From Nonomuraea purpurea (GTDB taxonomy: Bacteria; Actinomycetota; Actinomycetes; Streptosporangiales; Streptosporangiaceae): DNA of 64,000 nt. The translations under genes and the position numbers were made by a program. Shown here in pieces: positions 43,356 through 51,830 of this stretch. How positions within the stretch are numbered: position 1 is the first letter of the stretch; the number at the start of each line of letters is the position of its first letter. The stretch is taken from assembly GCF_042650645.1 (NCBI RefSeq), contig NZ_JBHSBI010000006.1:124001-188000 (forward strand). Direction: 5' to 3'. The notes under the pieces are model-generated. The model saw nothing but the letters and a program-made list of their open reading frames with translations. It did not search any database and was not told the DNA's origin.

Positions 43356-44092
43356 CGTTCGACCCGAACCCGTACCTGGCCGCGGGGATACCGCAGGACG
43401 AGGCCCGCCGCTGGTGGCGCTGGCGCCTGAGCGCCGAACAGGCACGTGCCTGGCGCCGCGCGGGGGTGACGGACCCGGCCCTGGCCGTGCAGTGGGCGAC
43501 CGCCGGCATCACCCCCGAGACGGTCGGCGCCTGCCACGTGGCGGGGCTCTCGGCGGCCGAGGCTCTTCTGTGGCACGAGTACGAGTTCGAGCTCGACGAC
43601 GCACTCACGTACCGCAAACAGAGCCTTACTCCCGACCAGGCTTTCGACCTCGTCCACGGCCGCGAACCCGGCTCGCGCGACGACCCGTTCGGCAGCCTGA
43701 TGGCCTTCACCGGCGGCGGCGAGCCCCAGGACCCGACGCAGCGCTTCCTCGCCCGAGCCGGCCGCGCCGACGCCCTGGTCGTGTACGGCTACATCAAGGA
43801 GAGCTGGACCGACGACGAGGCCGGCGCGTGGGCCGGGCACAACATCGACGCCGCCACCGCGCGCATGTGGAAGGAGCTCGGCCTGCGGCCCTCCGAGGCG
43901 GCGCGGCACGTGCGGCGCGGCCTCGGCCCGATGGCGGTGGCACGGGCATGGTGGCAGGCGGGCATCCCATTCGAAGAGACGGCGTCATGGGCCGGCGCCG
44001 GCCTCACCCCCGCCGAGGCGGCCGGCGAACGCGCCAGAGGCGTCACCGCCGAACAGGCGGAGGCTCTGCGCGCCCTGCGCTTCGACTCCTGA
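43352..44092 (+). CDS. Helical-repeat protein of the MoxR-vWA operon
   Basis: A 246-residue protein built from irregular helical repeats of about 20 residues with the pattern W..AG(I/V/L)....A..W, for example WRRAGVTDPALAVQWATAG, WKELGLRPSEAARHVRRGLG and WWQAGIPFEETASWAGAG. No known domain recognised; repeats of this kind usually bind partners or substrates. Coupled by ATGA to the vWA gene, so it is probably a third subunit or target-recognition protein. Confidence 0.75.
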   Translation: MTFDPNPYLAAGIPQDEARRWWRWRLSAEQARAWRRAGVTDPALAVQWATAGITPETVGACHVAGLSAAEALLWHEYEFELDDALTYRKQSLTPDQAFDLVHGREPGSRDDPFGSLMAFTGGGEPQDPTQRFLARAGRADALVVYGYIKESWTDDEAGAWAGHNIDAATARMWKELGLRPSEAARHVRRGLGPMAVARAWWQAGIPFEETASWAGAGLTPAEAAGERARGVTAEQAEALRALRFDS

Positions 44093-44108
44093 CCTGCGCT
44101 GAAGCGCC

Positions 44109-44612
44109 TCACACGTCCAGGGCGAGCGGCTCGGACGGCAGCCGCCCGTTCGCGTTCACCACGTCGGCGAGCAGGCCGGGCAGCCCGGGCGGCCGCAGGG
44201 TGGCCTCGGTCGCCGCCAGCTCGGCCTGCGACCACCAGCGGTGCTCGATGATCGCGTCGCCTTCCCCGGGTTGCAGATGATCGCGGCTGACGGCTGCGTC
44301 GTCGCGGACCCGTGCCAGGAAGTACCGCTCGTGCATGTGCACGGGCTCGCCCGACCAGTGCACGTTCCTGTCGCGGGTCCACAGGCAGGGCCCCCAGTCC
44401 ACGCCGCTGAGACCGGTCTCTTCGAACAGCTCACGGCGGGCGGCATCGAGAAAGCTCTCACCCGGTTCGAGACCGCCACCCGGCATGATCCAGCACAACT
44501 CGGGCGTAGGCTGCCCGGGCACGACGATGGCGCCGTCGTTCCTGACCTGGATCATGAGAACCCGCTCATCGCGGTCCAGCAGCACGATTCGAGCACCTTG
44601 TCGGGTTCGCAC
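44109..44612 (-). CDS. Nudix hydrolase
   Basis: A 167-residue pyrophosphohydrolase. The Nudix box GGGLEPGESFLDAARREL, continuing FEETGL, is complete. GTG 44612 has AAGGAG 7 nt upstream and yields RTRQGARIVLLDRDERVLM. The substrate cannot be told. It ends 16 bp after the convergent helical-repeat gene. Confidence 0.9.
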   Translation of the reverse strand: MRTRQGARIVLLDRDERVLMIQVRNDGAIVVPGQPTPELCWIMPGGGLEPGESFLDAARRELFEETGLSGVDWGPCLWTRDRNVHWSGEPVHMHERYFLARVRDDAAVSRDHLQPGEGDAIIEHRWWSQAELAATEATLRPPGLPGLLADVVNANGRLPSEPLALDV

Positions 44613-44690
44613 GCGTGCGCTCCTTCCTCGTATGAGTTCCAAGGAGGAGTATCACCTTGAGAACGCCCTCATGACACCCGCTGAAGCCCT

Positions 44691-44722
44691 CCACGAGAGA
44701 AGGGGCCCCGGAACCCCTCTCA
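44691..44722 (-). terminator. Possible terminator after the lectin-like gene
   Basis: AGGGG (44701-44705) pairs with CCCCT (44714-44718) and the flanking GAGA with TCTC, giving an imperfect stem about 25 bp downstream of the lectin-like gene's stop on the minus strand. Confidence 0.4.
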
Positions 44723-44743
44723 GCTACGATCGTCCCGCCGCCG

Positions 44744-45268
44744 CTAGGGGCGGACTTCGACTACCTGCTGCATTTTCCAGAGGATATTCGAGTCACTGGA
44801 CCAGCCGGCCAGATCGAGCTCGTTCTCGCCCCAGTAAGCGTCCCTCAGAAACTTGCTCTTCTCCGCGTTGAAGAGATAATAACTGTCACGCCAGGCCCTG
44901 TTGTCCCAATGCCTGCTCGTCCAGTCCTCGCAGTTCCCCGACGTCACCGGGTTCGTCCCGATCAGACATTTCCCGGTCCACCTGTTCTTGAGCAGCCGGT
45001 AATCACTGTTCCACTCGCTTCTTATCCAGTGCCACTGCCCGGCCTGACCTTTGTCATCGCAGGACACCGAGCGGATCGCGCCGCTTTGGTAGGTGGCCAG
45101 GCATTCACCAGTTTCTTCGTTCACGAACGCCCAGTAGAGGATCGCGGACGCGTCCACCTCGTCGTCAGCCGAGGTGGCAGCCGCGGCGGGGCCCGTACCC
45201 ATGATCGCCACGGTCGCAGCGGCGGCAAAAGCGGCCAGCACCTTCGTTCTGTATCGCCTGAATCCCAC
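44744..45268 (-). CDS. Secreted ricin-B-lectin-like protein
   Basis: A 174-residue exported protein: signal peptide (RRYRTKVLAAFAAAATVAIMG..AAAA), then one trefoil-like domain with GECLATYQSGAIRSVSCDD, the QW block GQWHWI, TGKCLIGTNPVTSGNCEDW and a final Trp-rich strand. GTG 45268 has GAGGAG 7 nt upstream. Cys pairs are spaced as in ricin-type lectins, so sugar or polymer binding is likely; the ligand is unknown. Confidence 0.75.
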   Translation of the reverse strand: MGFRRYRTKVLAAFAAAATVAIMGTGPAAAATSADDEVDASAILYWAFVNEETGECLATYQSGAIRSVSCDDKGQAGQWHWIRSEWNSDYRLLKNRWTGKCLIGTNPVTSGNCEDWTSRHWDNRAWRDSYYLFNAEKSKFLRDAYWGENELDLAGWSSDSNILWKMQQVVEVRP

Positions 45269-45435
45269 GCACGTTCTCCTCTGGCTGGTTGGGAGCGGGG
45301 CGACGGCGGAGAGCGCCGGATCCCCGCGCCCAAGCGTGCCAATTGATGCGCGCGATGTCGTTAGCCGGCGGTGCACAGGATTTTGACCATCCGTCCACTG
45401 CGGCGTTCGCCTGTCGGAGTGGATTCCTTGCCGGA

Positions 45436-46029
45436 TCAGCCTCCGCCGCGCAGCTCATAGTCAGCATCGACGACGCCGCATGGCTTGACCTTGCCCGCGA
45501 TCAGCAGCCCACGGAACGCCAGGTCTACTCGTGGAAACTTGGGCCCCAAGCCATTCTTTTCGGTGATCTCCATCACCAGGGTCTGGTCGTCGCCGATGTA
45601 CTGGGGGTGGATGGCGACCTCGTCATCGTTGACCAGCTCGGCCACCTTGCGGTGAACGGACTTCGCCCACGCCTCGGGCCCCATGCCCATCTTGCCCTCG
45701 ACGAGCCGGCCCCTGTCAGGCCCGCAGGTCTTTCCCGGCCTGCGATAGGTGATGTCGGCGGGAATGCCCAGCTTGCCGAGGTCCTGCTGCAGCTTGTCGG
45801 CGTCCCTGAACTCCTTGATCAGCACGCTGACCGTGCCATCGGTGTTCTTGGTCACCGCGTACGCCGGTCTCTCCGTACCGGTCAGCAGCGGTACCGCGAT
45901 CGCCGCCGCGGCGGCGAGCCCCACCACCGCCGCCCCCACGGACATGCGGCGGACAGCGCGGCGCCGGCGCTCCGCCCGCGCGGCGAATTCGACTTTCAGA
46001 TCCATCAGCAACTGCTCCTCGAAACTCAT
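45436..46029 (-). CDS. Membrane protein partner of the ECF sigma factor
   Basis: A 197-residue protein with an Arg-rich cytosolic N-terminus (AARAERRRRAVRRM), one membrane helix (SVGAAVVGLAAAAAIAVPLL) and a predicted external domain with two Cys. It starts at ATG 46029, overlapping the sigma stop by one base (TAATG). The arrangement is like anti-sigma or sigma-associated CU044-type genes, but no zinc anti-sigma motif is visible. Confidence 0.7.
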   Translation of the reverse strand: MSFEEQLLMDLKVEFAARAERRRRAVRRMSVGAAVVGLAAAAAIAVPLLTGTERPAYAVTKNTDGTVSVLIKEFRDADKLQQDLGKLGIPADITYRRPGKTCGPDRGRLVEGKMGMGPEAWAKSVHRKVAELVNDDEVAIHPQYIGDDQTLVMEITEKNGLGPKFPRVDLAFRGLLIAGKVKPCGVVDADYELRGGG

Positions 46030-46577
46030 TAGCCGGTTCCTTCCATGACGAGGGGCAGTTCCTTGAGCGTTCGGCGAGCGCGGTGCAGCCTGACCATGGC
46101 GGTCCCCGACCGAATGCCCAGGGTGCTCGCGGCTTCCGTGACCGTCAACTGGTCGAGGGCGACCAGCTCCAGTACGGCGCGTTCCCCCTCAGGTAAATCG
46201 GCCATGGCCTGAAAGGCCCGCCGGGCAGGCCGCTCCGCGTCGATGCGCTCCTCCAGCCGGGCGATGTCATCACTGTCGAGCGGCCGCCGTCTGCTCACGC
46301 GGTCGGTCAGCTGGGATTCCCTCAACGTCCTGCGCCGTTCGGCCGAGAGCGTGTTGCGTGCCACTCCGTACAGCCACGCGACCTCGCTGCCCCGTCCCGG
46401 CCGGTAGGTGTGCGCGGACTCCATCACCGCGAGGAACACATCCGCCACAAGGTCCGCGACCGCATGGGGGTCATCGATCCGGCGGGCGAGGAATCGCGTG
46501 ATGCCCTCGACGTTCCGCCGGTAGAAGGCCTCGAACGCCACGGAGTCCGTGGCGAACTCCGCCTGTTTGCGACGCAC
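46029..46577 (-). CDS. ECF RNA polymerase sigma factor
   Basis: A 182-residue sigma-70 family protein with region 2 (FEAFYRRNVEGITRFLARRI, VADLVADVFLAVMESA, YRPGRGSEVAWLYGVARNTL) and region 4 (LPEGERAVLELVALDQLTV, EAASTLGIRSGTAMVRLHRA). GTG 46577 has GGGAG 8 nt upstream; longer starts upstream would give an atypical N-terminus. It is coupled to a membrane protein gene that may control it. Confidence 0.9.
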   Translation of the reverse strand: MRRKQAEFATDSVAFEAFYRRNVEGITRFLARRIDDPHAVADLVADVFLAVMESAHTYRPGRGSEVAWLYGVARNTLSAERRRTLRESQLTDRVSRRRPLDSDDIARLEERIDAERPARRAFQAMADLPEGERAVLELVALDQLTVTEAASTLGIRSGTAMVRLHRARRTLKELPLVMEGTG

Positions 46578-46757
46578 CGGCCATGCTCCCTTCGTCGTTC
46601 TACACCCATACTTGGTACGAAGCGACGAAAGCCTTACAGACGGACAGCTACCCACGCGCCTCGCGCCGCCCAGAGCAGGCGATCAGCGCCGTTTCAGCGA
46701 TATTTCAACGTCGGCCACTATCGTCCGCTCACATCGACGCAAACGTTAGGGACGTGC

Positions 46758-47699
46758 ATGCGTGAGGGTGTGAGCAACGCCGCCGCGGCGGACGTCGTCC
46801 CCTATGGAGGAGTACATGAAGTCTCCATAGAGGCGCTGCTGCCCGCGGACTCGCCTCGGTCGGACGGAATCGACGAGGAGCATGTCGGCAGGCTGATGGA
46901 ATGCCTGACCGAATTGCCGCCGATATGGGTGCACCGGCCGACGATGCGGGTCATCGACGGCATGCACCGCCTGCACGCCGCGACCCGCGCGAGGTGCGCC
47001 ACGATCGCGGCGCGCTTCTTCGACGGCGACGAGGAGGAAGCCTTCGCCCATGCGGTCGAACTCAACGTCAAGCACGGTCTCCATCTGTCGCTCGCCGATC
47101 GTAAGTCGGCGGCGCTCAGGATTCTTGGGGCGTTCCCTGCGTCGTCTGACAGGGGGATAGCCAAGAAGGCCGGCCTGTCGGACAAGACCGTGGCCGCGAT
47201 TCGCCGCAGCATCGGGGATCCCTCGCGGCATGACACCCGCGTCGGCCAGGACGGGCACCGCTACCCCGTGGCCGCCGCCCAGCGCCGGGACCGGGTCGCG
47301 CAGATCATCTCCGAGCGTCCCAGCGCGTCCCTTCGCGTCATCGCCGCCGCCGCCGGCGTTTCCCCGGGAACCGTCAGCAAGGTCCGCAAGCAGCTCGAGA
47401 CCGTGCCCGTGCGGGAGCCGGCCTTCCTCGTCAGACGGGGCGCCGAGTCACCGGACCCGGTGACGGTGATGGAGAAGCTGCGCCGCGATCCCGCGCTGCG
47501 CGACAAAGAGGCAGGGCGCCAGTTACTTCGATGGCTTTCCCGCCATGTTCCCGATGCCGACGAGGCACCGGATCTCAGCGCTCTCCCGCCGCACTGTCTG
47601 GCAGCCGTGGCTCAACTGGCGCAGCAGGCGGCGCAGTCATGGCTTGCTCTGGCGCACGACATCGAGGCGATGGTGCACGAATCCGAACTGGCTCCGTAG
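46758..47699 (+). CDS. StrR/NovG-like ParB-fold pathway activator
   Basis: A 313-residue DNA-binding protein. The ParB-like N-terminal domain has SIEALLPADSPRSDGIDEEHV and the pattern RVIDGMHRLHAATRAR, then an HTH (DRGIAKKAGLSDKTVAAIRR) and a second HTH-like block (SLRVIAAAAGVSPGTVSKVRKQ). Proteins of this type are pathway-specific activators in antibiotic clusters. ATG 46758 has AGGGA 5 nt upstream; GTG 46770 is an alternative. A StrR-box-like palindrome lies 20 bp past its stop, in front of the precursor gene. Confidence 0.88.
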   Translation: MREGVSNAAAADVVPYGGVHEVSIEALLPADSPRSDGIDEEHVGRLMECLTELPPIWVHRPTMRVIDGMHRLHAATRARCATIAARFFDGDEEEAFAHAVELNVKHGLHLSLADRKSAALRILGAFPASSDRGIAKKAGLSDKTVAAIRRSIGDPSRHDTRVGQDGHRYPVAAAQRRDRVAQIISERPSASLRVIAAAAGVSPGTVSKVRKQLETVPVREPAFLVRRGAESPDPVTVMEKLRRDPALRDKEAGRQLLRWLSRHVPDADEAPDLSALPPHCLAAVAQLAQQAAQSWLALAHDIEAMVHESELAP

Positions 47700-47718
47700 G
47701 GCGTCCGGGCATGTCGCC

Positions 47719-47747
47719 GTTCAGGTGCGGAGATTCCGCGCCCGAAC
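47719..47747. promoter_or_regulatory. StrR-box-like palindrome
   Basis: A 29-bp inverted repeat: left arm GTTCAGGTGCGGA, centre GAT, right arm TCCGCGCCCGAAC; 11 of 13 arm positions are complementary. Length and outer GTTC/GAAC match the known StrR site layout (9-bp arms around 11 bp). It is about 95 bp upstream of the precursor's -35, a usual activator position. Confidence 0.65.
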
Positions 47748-47842
47748 ACCCGTGGCGCGTCACTCAGAGCATGAGACCCGAAATACCTACGTCAGTCAAG
47801 GATGCACACAATCGCCACTTCTTTGCCGAGAATCGCAGTCCC

Positions 47843-47871
47843 TTGACAAGGTCATTTCCCCTAGTTGTACT
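47843..47871 (+). promoter_or_regulatory. Promoter of the precursor gene
   Basis: Perfect -35 TTGACA (47843-47848), 17-bp spacer, -10 TGTACT (47866-47871), about 40 bp before the precursor ATG. Confidence 0.65.
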
Positions 47872-47910
47872 GAATGTCGGATTTGTCACTCCGTGCGGAA
47901 AGGGATGGTC

Positions 47911-48066
47911 ATGGAGAAGGGTCAGGTCAGGTCGGACCAGAGCGTCGACGAAATCTTCGATCTGGTGATCGGCGATCTGGAGAAGGAGATTCCGCCGCTC
48001 GCGTCACCGACGAACTCGGGCAGCGGCACCGCCTGCGGTACGTGCGCAGGCGTCTACTGCTGCTGA
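47911..48066 (+). CDS. RiPP precursor peptide (lanthipeptide-like, 51 aa)
   Basis: A 51-residue peptide with an acidic leader (SVDEIFDLVIGDLEKEIPPL) and a core rich in Ser, Thr, Gly and Cys ending SGSGTACGTCAGVYCC. Four Cys (42, 45, 50, 51) and six Ser/Thr upstream or between them could form (methyl)lanthionine rings. ATG 47911 has GGAAAGGG 6 nt upstream. No GG or double-Gly cleavage site is present; the leader/core border may be near PPL-ASP. It is followed by a strong hairpin and then the modification genes. Confidence 0.85.
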   Translation: MEKGQVRSDQSVDEIFDLVIGDLEKEIPPLASPTNSGSGTACGTCAGVYCC

Positions 48067-48072
48067 TGCGTT

Positions 48073-48105
48073 CCGGGTGGTGCCGCTGACGGCGGCGCCA
48101 CCCGG
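48073..48105 (+). terminator. Hairpin between precursor and dehydratase genes
   Basis: CCGGGTGGTGCCGC (48073-48086) pairs with GCGGCGCCACCCGG (48092-48105), one G-U pair, 5-nt loop, 7 nt after the precursor stop. No U tract. Such a structure would let the precursor be made in excess over the enzymes by partial read-through or mRNA stabilisation. Confidence 0.75.
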
Positions 48106-48135
48106 ATGGGCCTCGCGACGAGTTGGGAGGAAGCT

Positions 48136-50577
48136 TTGTCGGATACGCCGGCGGACGTCGAGCCGCTCTGGGAACTGCGTCCCCCAACCGGCGACGCCGA
48201 TCAGGACGCCGTCCTACCGCCGGTAGCACGGCGCATGGTCGCCGCGGTCCGCGAGGGCACGGCGGGCGGGCTGTTCCCCCCTGTCGTCACGGCCGGCCCG
48301 GAGGGGACGGTCAAGGTCGACCGGCTGCTCGGTGGCGCGGCGGACGCGCGGATGCTCGCGCACGCCCTCGAAGACCGGCGGTTCACGCCGCTGCTGGCGT
48401 TATTGGAGCGGTTGGACGCCTGGTGTGTTTCCGCCACCCGGCGATATTCGACGGTCCTCGCCGATGGCGTGCTGGACGTCACCAACGCCGAGGTCTTCGG
48501 TCCTGTGGTGTCCGAGGCGTTCGTGGCCTGCGCCACCGGACGAGCGCACTACGCCCGCGACCGAGTGGCGGAGTGGGCGGCGCGCTGCGAGGCGTTCCTG
48601 ACGCTTTTCCTTGACCGGTTGCTGCGCGACATGAACACCTGCTGGCCCGAGAACCCGGCCTTCCACGGCCCGGTCGTCGGGTTGTGGACACACGGCGAGG
48701 AAACCCACAACGGCCGGCAACGGGTGTTGCGGCTGGACTGCGCCGGCGGTGGCCGGGTCGCCTACAAGCCGCGTCCGGCCTCCGGCGAGTTGCTGTTCAC
48801 CGCGTGCGGAGGCGAAGGAACGCCCGCATCGGTGTTCGACCTGCTCAACAACGCGCCCGCGGCGTCAGGCGAGGTCCGGCTGCCGGTGCTTTCGTGCTGG
48901 TCCGGCGCGGAACAGGGTTACCTGTGGCAGGAATGGATCGAGCCGCCCGCGCAGTGGGGGCCCATCCGCACGTCCGGGGAGTGGCGCCTGACCGGCACCC
49001 GGCTCGCCCCTCGGGAGGCGGCGCGGTTCTGGCACAGAACCGGCTCGCTGGCCGCCGCGATGTTCGCCTTCGGGATCACCGACATGATCGGCGGCAACGT
49101 GGTGACCGGGAGCAGGCCCGGCGAGAGTGAGCCGCTGCTGTATCCGATCGATCTGGAGATCTACTTCTGCCGGGTTCCCCGCCTCTATGACACGGGCCTG
49201 CTGTACGACCCGACCGCCGAGGTCGAGCAGCACCACGTCGGCCTGGAGAGCACCCCGCGGTGGTGCAGCGCCGAGGGCCCGCCGGTGTGCTGGCGCGCGG
49301 AGCCGACAGGGGCGCTGCGTCTTTACCGCCGCCGCCGGTCCTACGCCAGGGACGAGACCAGGACCGTCGTCGCGGACACAGAAGGACGGTCCGGGTACGG
49401 TCCCTACCTGCCGGCGATGCTGCGTGGCATGTTCGACGCCTGGACCCTGATGTGCCGGCAGCGGCCGGCGATCCGGCGGTTCCTGTCGACGGCCGCCGCC
49501 GGCCACTACGTCCGGGTGTTGCGGCAGCCCACGTTCCGGTACTTCGACGCACTGGTGCCACGCTGGCTGTCCGGCGGCGGCGCCGCGCCGGTTCCCGCCG
49601 AGCCGGACGTGCGCTTCGACCGGGCGGAACTCGACCAGCTTCGACGCATGGACGTGCCCTACTTCGTCCGTTCGCTGGACGGCGGGCCGGTGCTGCGGGT
49701 CGAGCCGCCGCCGCGGCCGTTCGAGACGGCCCGGGTCGCGGCCCGGCCGGAGCCGGAGGGCGGCTGGCCCCCGCTGCGGGAACTGCTCGACGGCGCCAAC
49801 CTCGAACTCGCCGGTCTCGGAGTGGCGCTTCGGGACGCGGTGGAGCACGTGTTCGACGAGGTGACGGAGCACGTCGTCACGGACGAGTCGCTGGGCGTGC
49901 GGCTGCACCTGCAGAGTCCCGCCGAGGGCCAGGTCGGCTTCGACTGGCCGGAGGTGGGCAGGCGCATCACCTACCTCTGGACCCAGGAGAGGGTACGGCT
50001 GCGCATCGACGCGCTGGACGCGCCGGAGGTCCCGGTCGAGCCGGCGCCCGCCGGGGAGATCCGGCGCCGGCTGCTGCGGCTGGACCGGCTCGACGGTGCC
50101 ATCCGGATGCCGTGGGCGGCTGGCGGCATGGCCGACGACGCCGCAGAACGCCGCCTGCGCACCCTGACCGACGCCGGCATCGCCTGGCTGTCCGAGGTCG
50201 TGGCCGACCATGGGTGGCCGGGCCACAGGATGGTCGGCGCGGCGGCCGCCGCCGCGGCCAGCCGCCTCGTGCAGCACGCGCGAGAGCACCTGGACTTTCG
50301 CCGCCACTGCCTCGAACTGATGCGGCAGGCGGCGGCGGGCGGCGACCTCCCGTGGCGTGAGGTCGCGTACCTGACCGACGAACTCCGCCTCGCCGACGGG
50401 CTCCCCCAGGTGTACGGGACGAAGTTCGAGCCCGTGGCGGGAAAGCTGGTGCCATGCCCGATCGAGGACCCGGACGAGGTGAACCACCGCCGCGCCGCGA
50501 TGGGCATGGAGCCACTCGCGGACTACACGGACCGGATTCGGCAGCGGTATCCCCTGACGGGGAGGGAAGCATCATGA
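48136..50577 (+). CDS. LanM-type dehydratase domain (DUF4135) fused to a DUF6624-like domain, no cyclase
   Basis: About 813 residues. The large N-terminal part resembles the class II lanthipeptide dehydratase: GGRVAYKPRPASGELLF (the Lys motif), LWQEWIEPP, the pseudo-catalytic loop TDMIGGNVV and LLYPIDLEIYF. The LanM loop is normally DxHxxN; here the His is Ile, while both Asp and Asn remain. Instead of a LanC domain, the C-terminus (about 670-770) reads DAGIAWLSEVVADHGWPGHRM, LVQHAREHLDF and VAYLTDELRLADGLPQVYGT, which resembles DUF6624. TTG 48136 with GGAGGA 5 nt upstream is preferred over ATG 48106, which lies in the hairpin. Confidence 0.82.
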   Translation: MSDTPADVEPLWELRPPTGDADQDAVLPPVARRMVAAVREGTAGGLFPPVVTAGPEGTVKVDRLLGGAADARMLAHALEDRRFTPLLALLERLDAWCVSATRRYSTVLADGVLDVTNAEVFGPVVSEAFVACATGRAHYARDRVAEWAARCEAFLTLFLDRLLRDMNTCWPENPAFHGPVVGLWTHGEETHNGRQRVLRLDCAGGGRVAYKPRPASGELLFTACGGEGTPASVFDLLNNAPAASGEVRLPVLSCWSGAEQGYLWQEWIEPPAQWGPIRTSGEWRLTGTRLAPREAARFWHRTGSLAAAMFAFGITDMIGGNVVTGSRPGESEPLLYPIDLEIYFCRVPRLYDTGLLYDPTAEVEQHHVGLESTPRWCSAEGPPVCWRAEPTGALRLYRRRRSYARDETRTVVADTEGRSGYGPYLPAMLRGMFDAWTLMCRQRPAIRRFLSTAAAGHYVRVLRQPTFRYFDALVPRWLSGGGAAPVPAEPDVRFDRAELDQLRRMDVPYFVRSLDGGPVLRVEPPPRPFETARVAARPEPEGGWPPLRELLDGANLELAGLGVALRDAVEHVFDEVTEHVVTDESLGVRLHLQSPAEGQVGFDWPEVGRRITYLWTQERVRLRIDALDAPEVPVEPAPAGEIRRRLLRLDRLDGAIRMPWAAGGMADDAAERRLRTLTDAGIAWLSEVVADHGWPGHRMVGAAAAAAASRLVQHAREHLDFRRHCLELMRQAAAGGDLPWREVAYLTDELRLADGLPQVYGTKFEPVAGKLVPCPIEDPDEVNHRRAAMGMEPLADYTDRIRQRYPLTGREAS

Positions 50578-51830
50578 CGACACTGATCCACCAGGCGCGG
50601 CAGGCGCCAGGCGACGTCGACTGGGCGCTGTTCGCGCAGCGCTACTGGGACGACCAGCCCACCCGGCTACGCGCCCGGCCACCGGTCGGCCTCGACCAGG
50701 TCCACGCCCTGACCGTCCAGTCGTGCGCCCCGTTCCGCGCCGGCACCCGGTTCTGGGTGATGCCCGACGTGCGGCTCCTGGTCGGCGACGGCTGGCTGCG
50801 CGCGCCCGGCACGCGGCTTCCCGACACCACCGACCTGACCCTGGACGACTACCTCGACCGGCTGGACGCCGACACGTCCGGGCGGGGCTACCTGCTCACC
50901 GTGCGGCAGCCGTTGCTCCTGGACTTCGCGATGTGGTCCGCGGTGCGTGAGGCGATCCGCGGGCTGTGGCGGGCGGTCGGCTGGCCGAACCTCCCGGTGC
51001 TCGCCGAGGTGCTGATCGGCGACCGGTTCACCCAGCACGTCGGCGCGGCCGAGGCGCCGACCCACGCGGCGCTGACCTGGGTGCTGCGCGGGCGGATGGA
51101 CGTGCGGCTGTGGGACGAGCGCCACGGTCCCCCACCCTCCGCGATCGCCGACCCGGACCACGACCTGGACGGTGTGCGGACCATGAGCGCCGACGCCGGA
51201 GAGCTGCTGTACTGGCCGGGCGACCAGCGGCACGTGGACACCTACCGCGAACGGTGTGTGGCGCTGCGCCTGCGGATTCCGACCGAACGGCGGCTGCCGT
51301 TCACGGCCTTGCGGGATCTGCTCGCCGATCTGGTGCACGGCCGGCAGGGCAACGACGAGACCGTGCCGTACTTCCCGTTCGGTCCCGGGTCCCGCGTCGA
51401 CGAGCAGGGCGGCGTGCTGCCCCACCTGACCGGGCTCGGCGACGAGCTGCGCGCGGTCGTGGACGGCGAGCCACTACGCAGGATGCTGCGCGTGCGCTGG
51501 GCGGCGTTGCGTTCCGCGGGCGGTCTCGAACCGATTCCGGTGCCGCGCGAGGGCGTCCCGATGACCGGGCAGACCCGCGTCCGCCGGTCGAGCGAGATCG
51601 TCCGGATGCCCGACGGGCCCGATCACGAGGTGTGGGCGGTCAACGGGAACGTCTTCACCCTGCCGAGAGCCGCGGGCGAGCGGGTGTTCGCCGCACTCGG
51701 CGACGGCGAGGAGACCGATGTCGCCGAGGTGTGCCGTGCCATCGGCGGTGAGGAGAAGAGTGTGCTCGCGTTGCTGGACAAGCTGTACCGGCTGCGCGGC
51801 ATCGACGTGATCGAGGTGCCCGCGCGATGA
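50574..51830 (+). CDS. JmjC/cupin-like protein with degenerate metal site
   Basis: A 418-residue homologue of ROXA-type JmjC oxygenases with a C-terminal winged-helix region (EVWAVNGNVFTLPRAAGERV). The positions of the iron ligands HxD correspond to EAP in GAAEAPTHAAL; only the distal His is kept (YWPGDQRHVDTY). It is therefore probably a non-catalytic or structural partner of the next protein. It overlaps both neighbours by 4 bp (ATGA). Confidence 0.75.
   Translation: MTTLIHQARQAPGDVDWALFAQRYWDDQPTRLRARPPVGLDQVHALTVQSCAPFRAGTRFWVMPDVRLLVGDGWLRAPGTRLPDTTDLTLDDYLDRLDADTSGRGYLLTVRQPLLLDFAMWSAVREAIRGLWRAVGWPNLPVLAEVLIGDRFTQHVGAAEAPTHAALTWVLRGRMDVRLWDERHGPPPSAIADPDHDLDGVRTMSADAGELLYWPGDQRHVDTYRERCVALRLRIPTERRLPFTALRDLLADLVHGRQGNDETVPYFPFGPGSRVDEQGGVLPHLTGLGDELRAVVDGEPLRRMLRVRWAALRSAGGLEPIPVPREGVPMTGQTRVRRSSEIVRMPDGPDHEVWAVNGNVFTLPRAAGERVFAALGDGEETDVAEVCRAIGGEEKSVLALLDKLYRLRGIDVIEVPAR

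Noticed and set aside
48865..50487. A 540-codon minus-strand frame opposite the dehydratase
   Set aside because: Biased composition and no motifs; the sense frame has clear LanM-like motifs.
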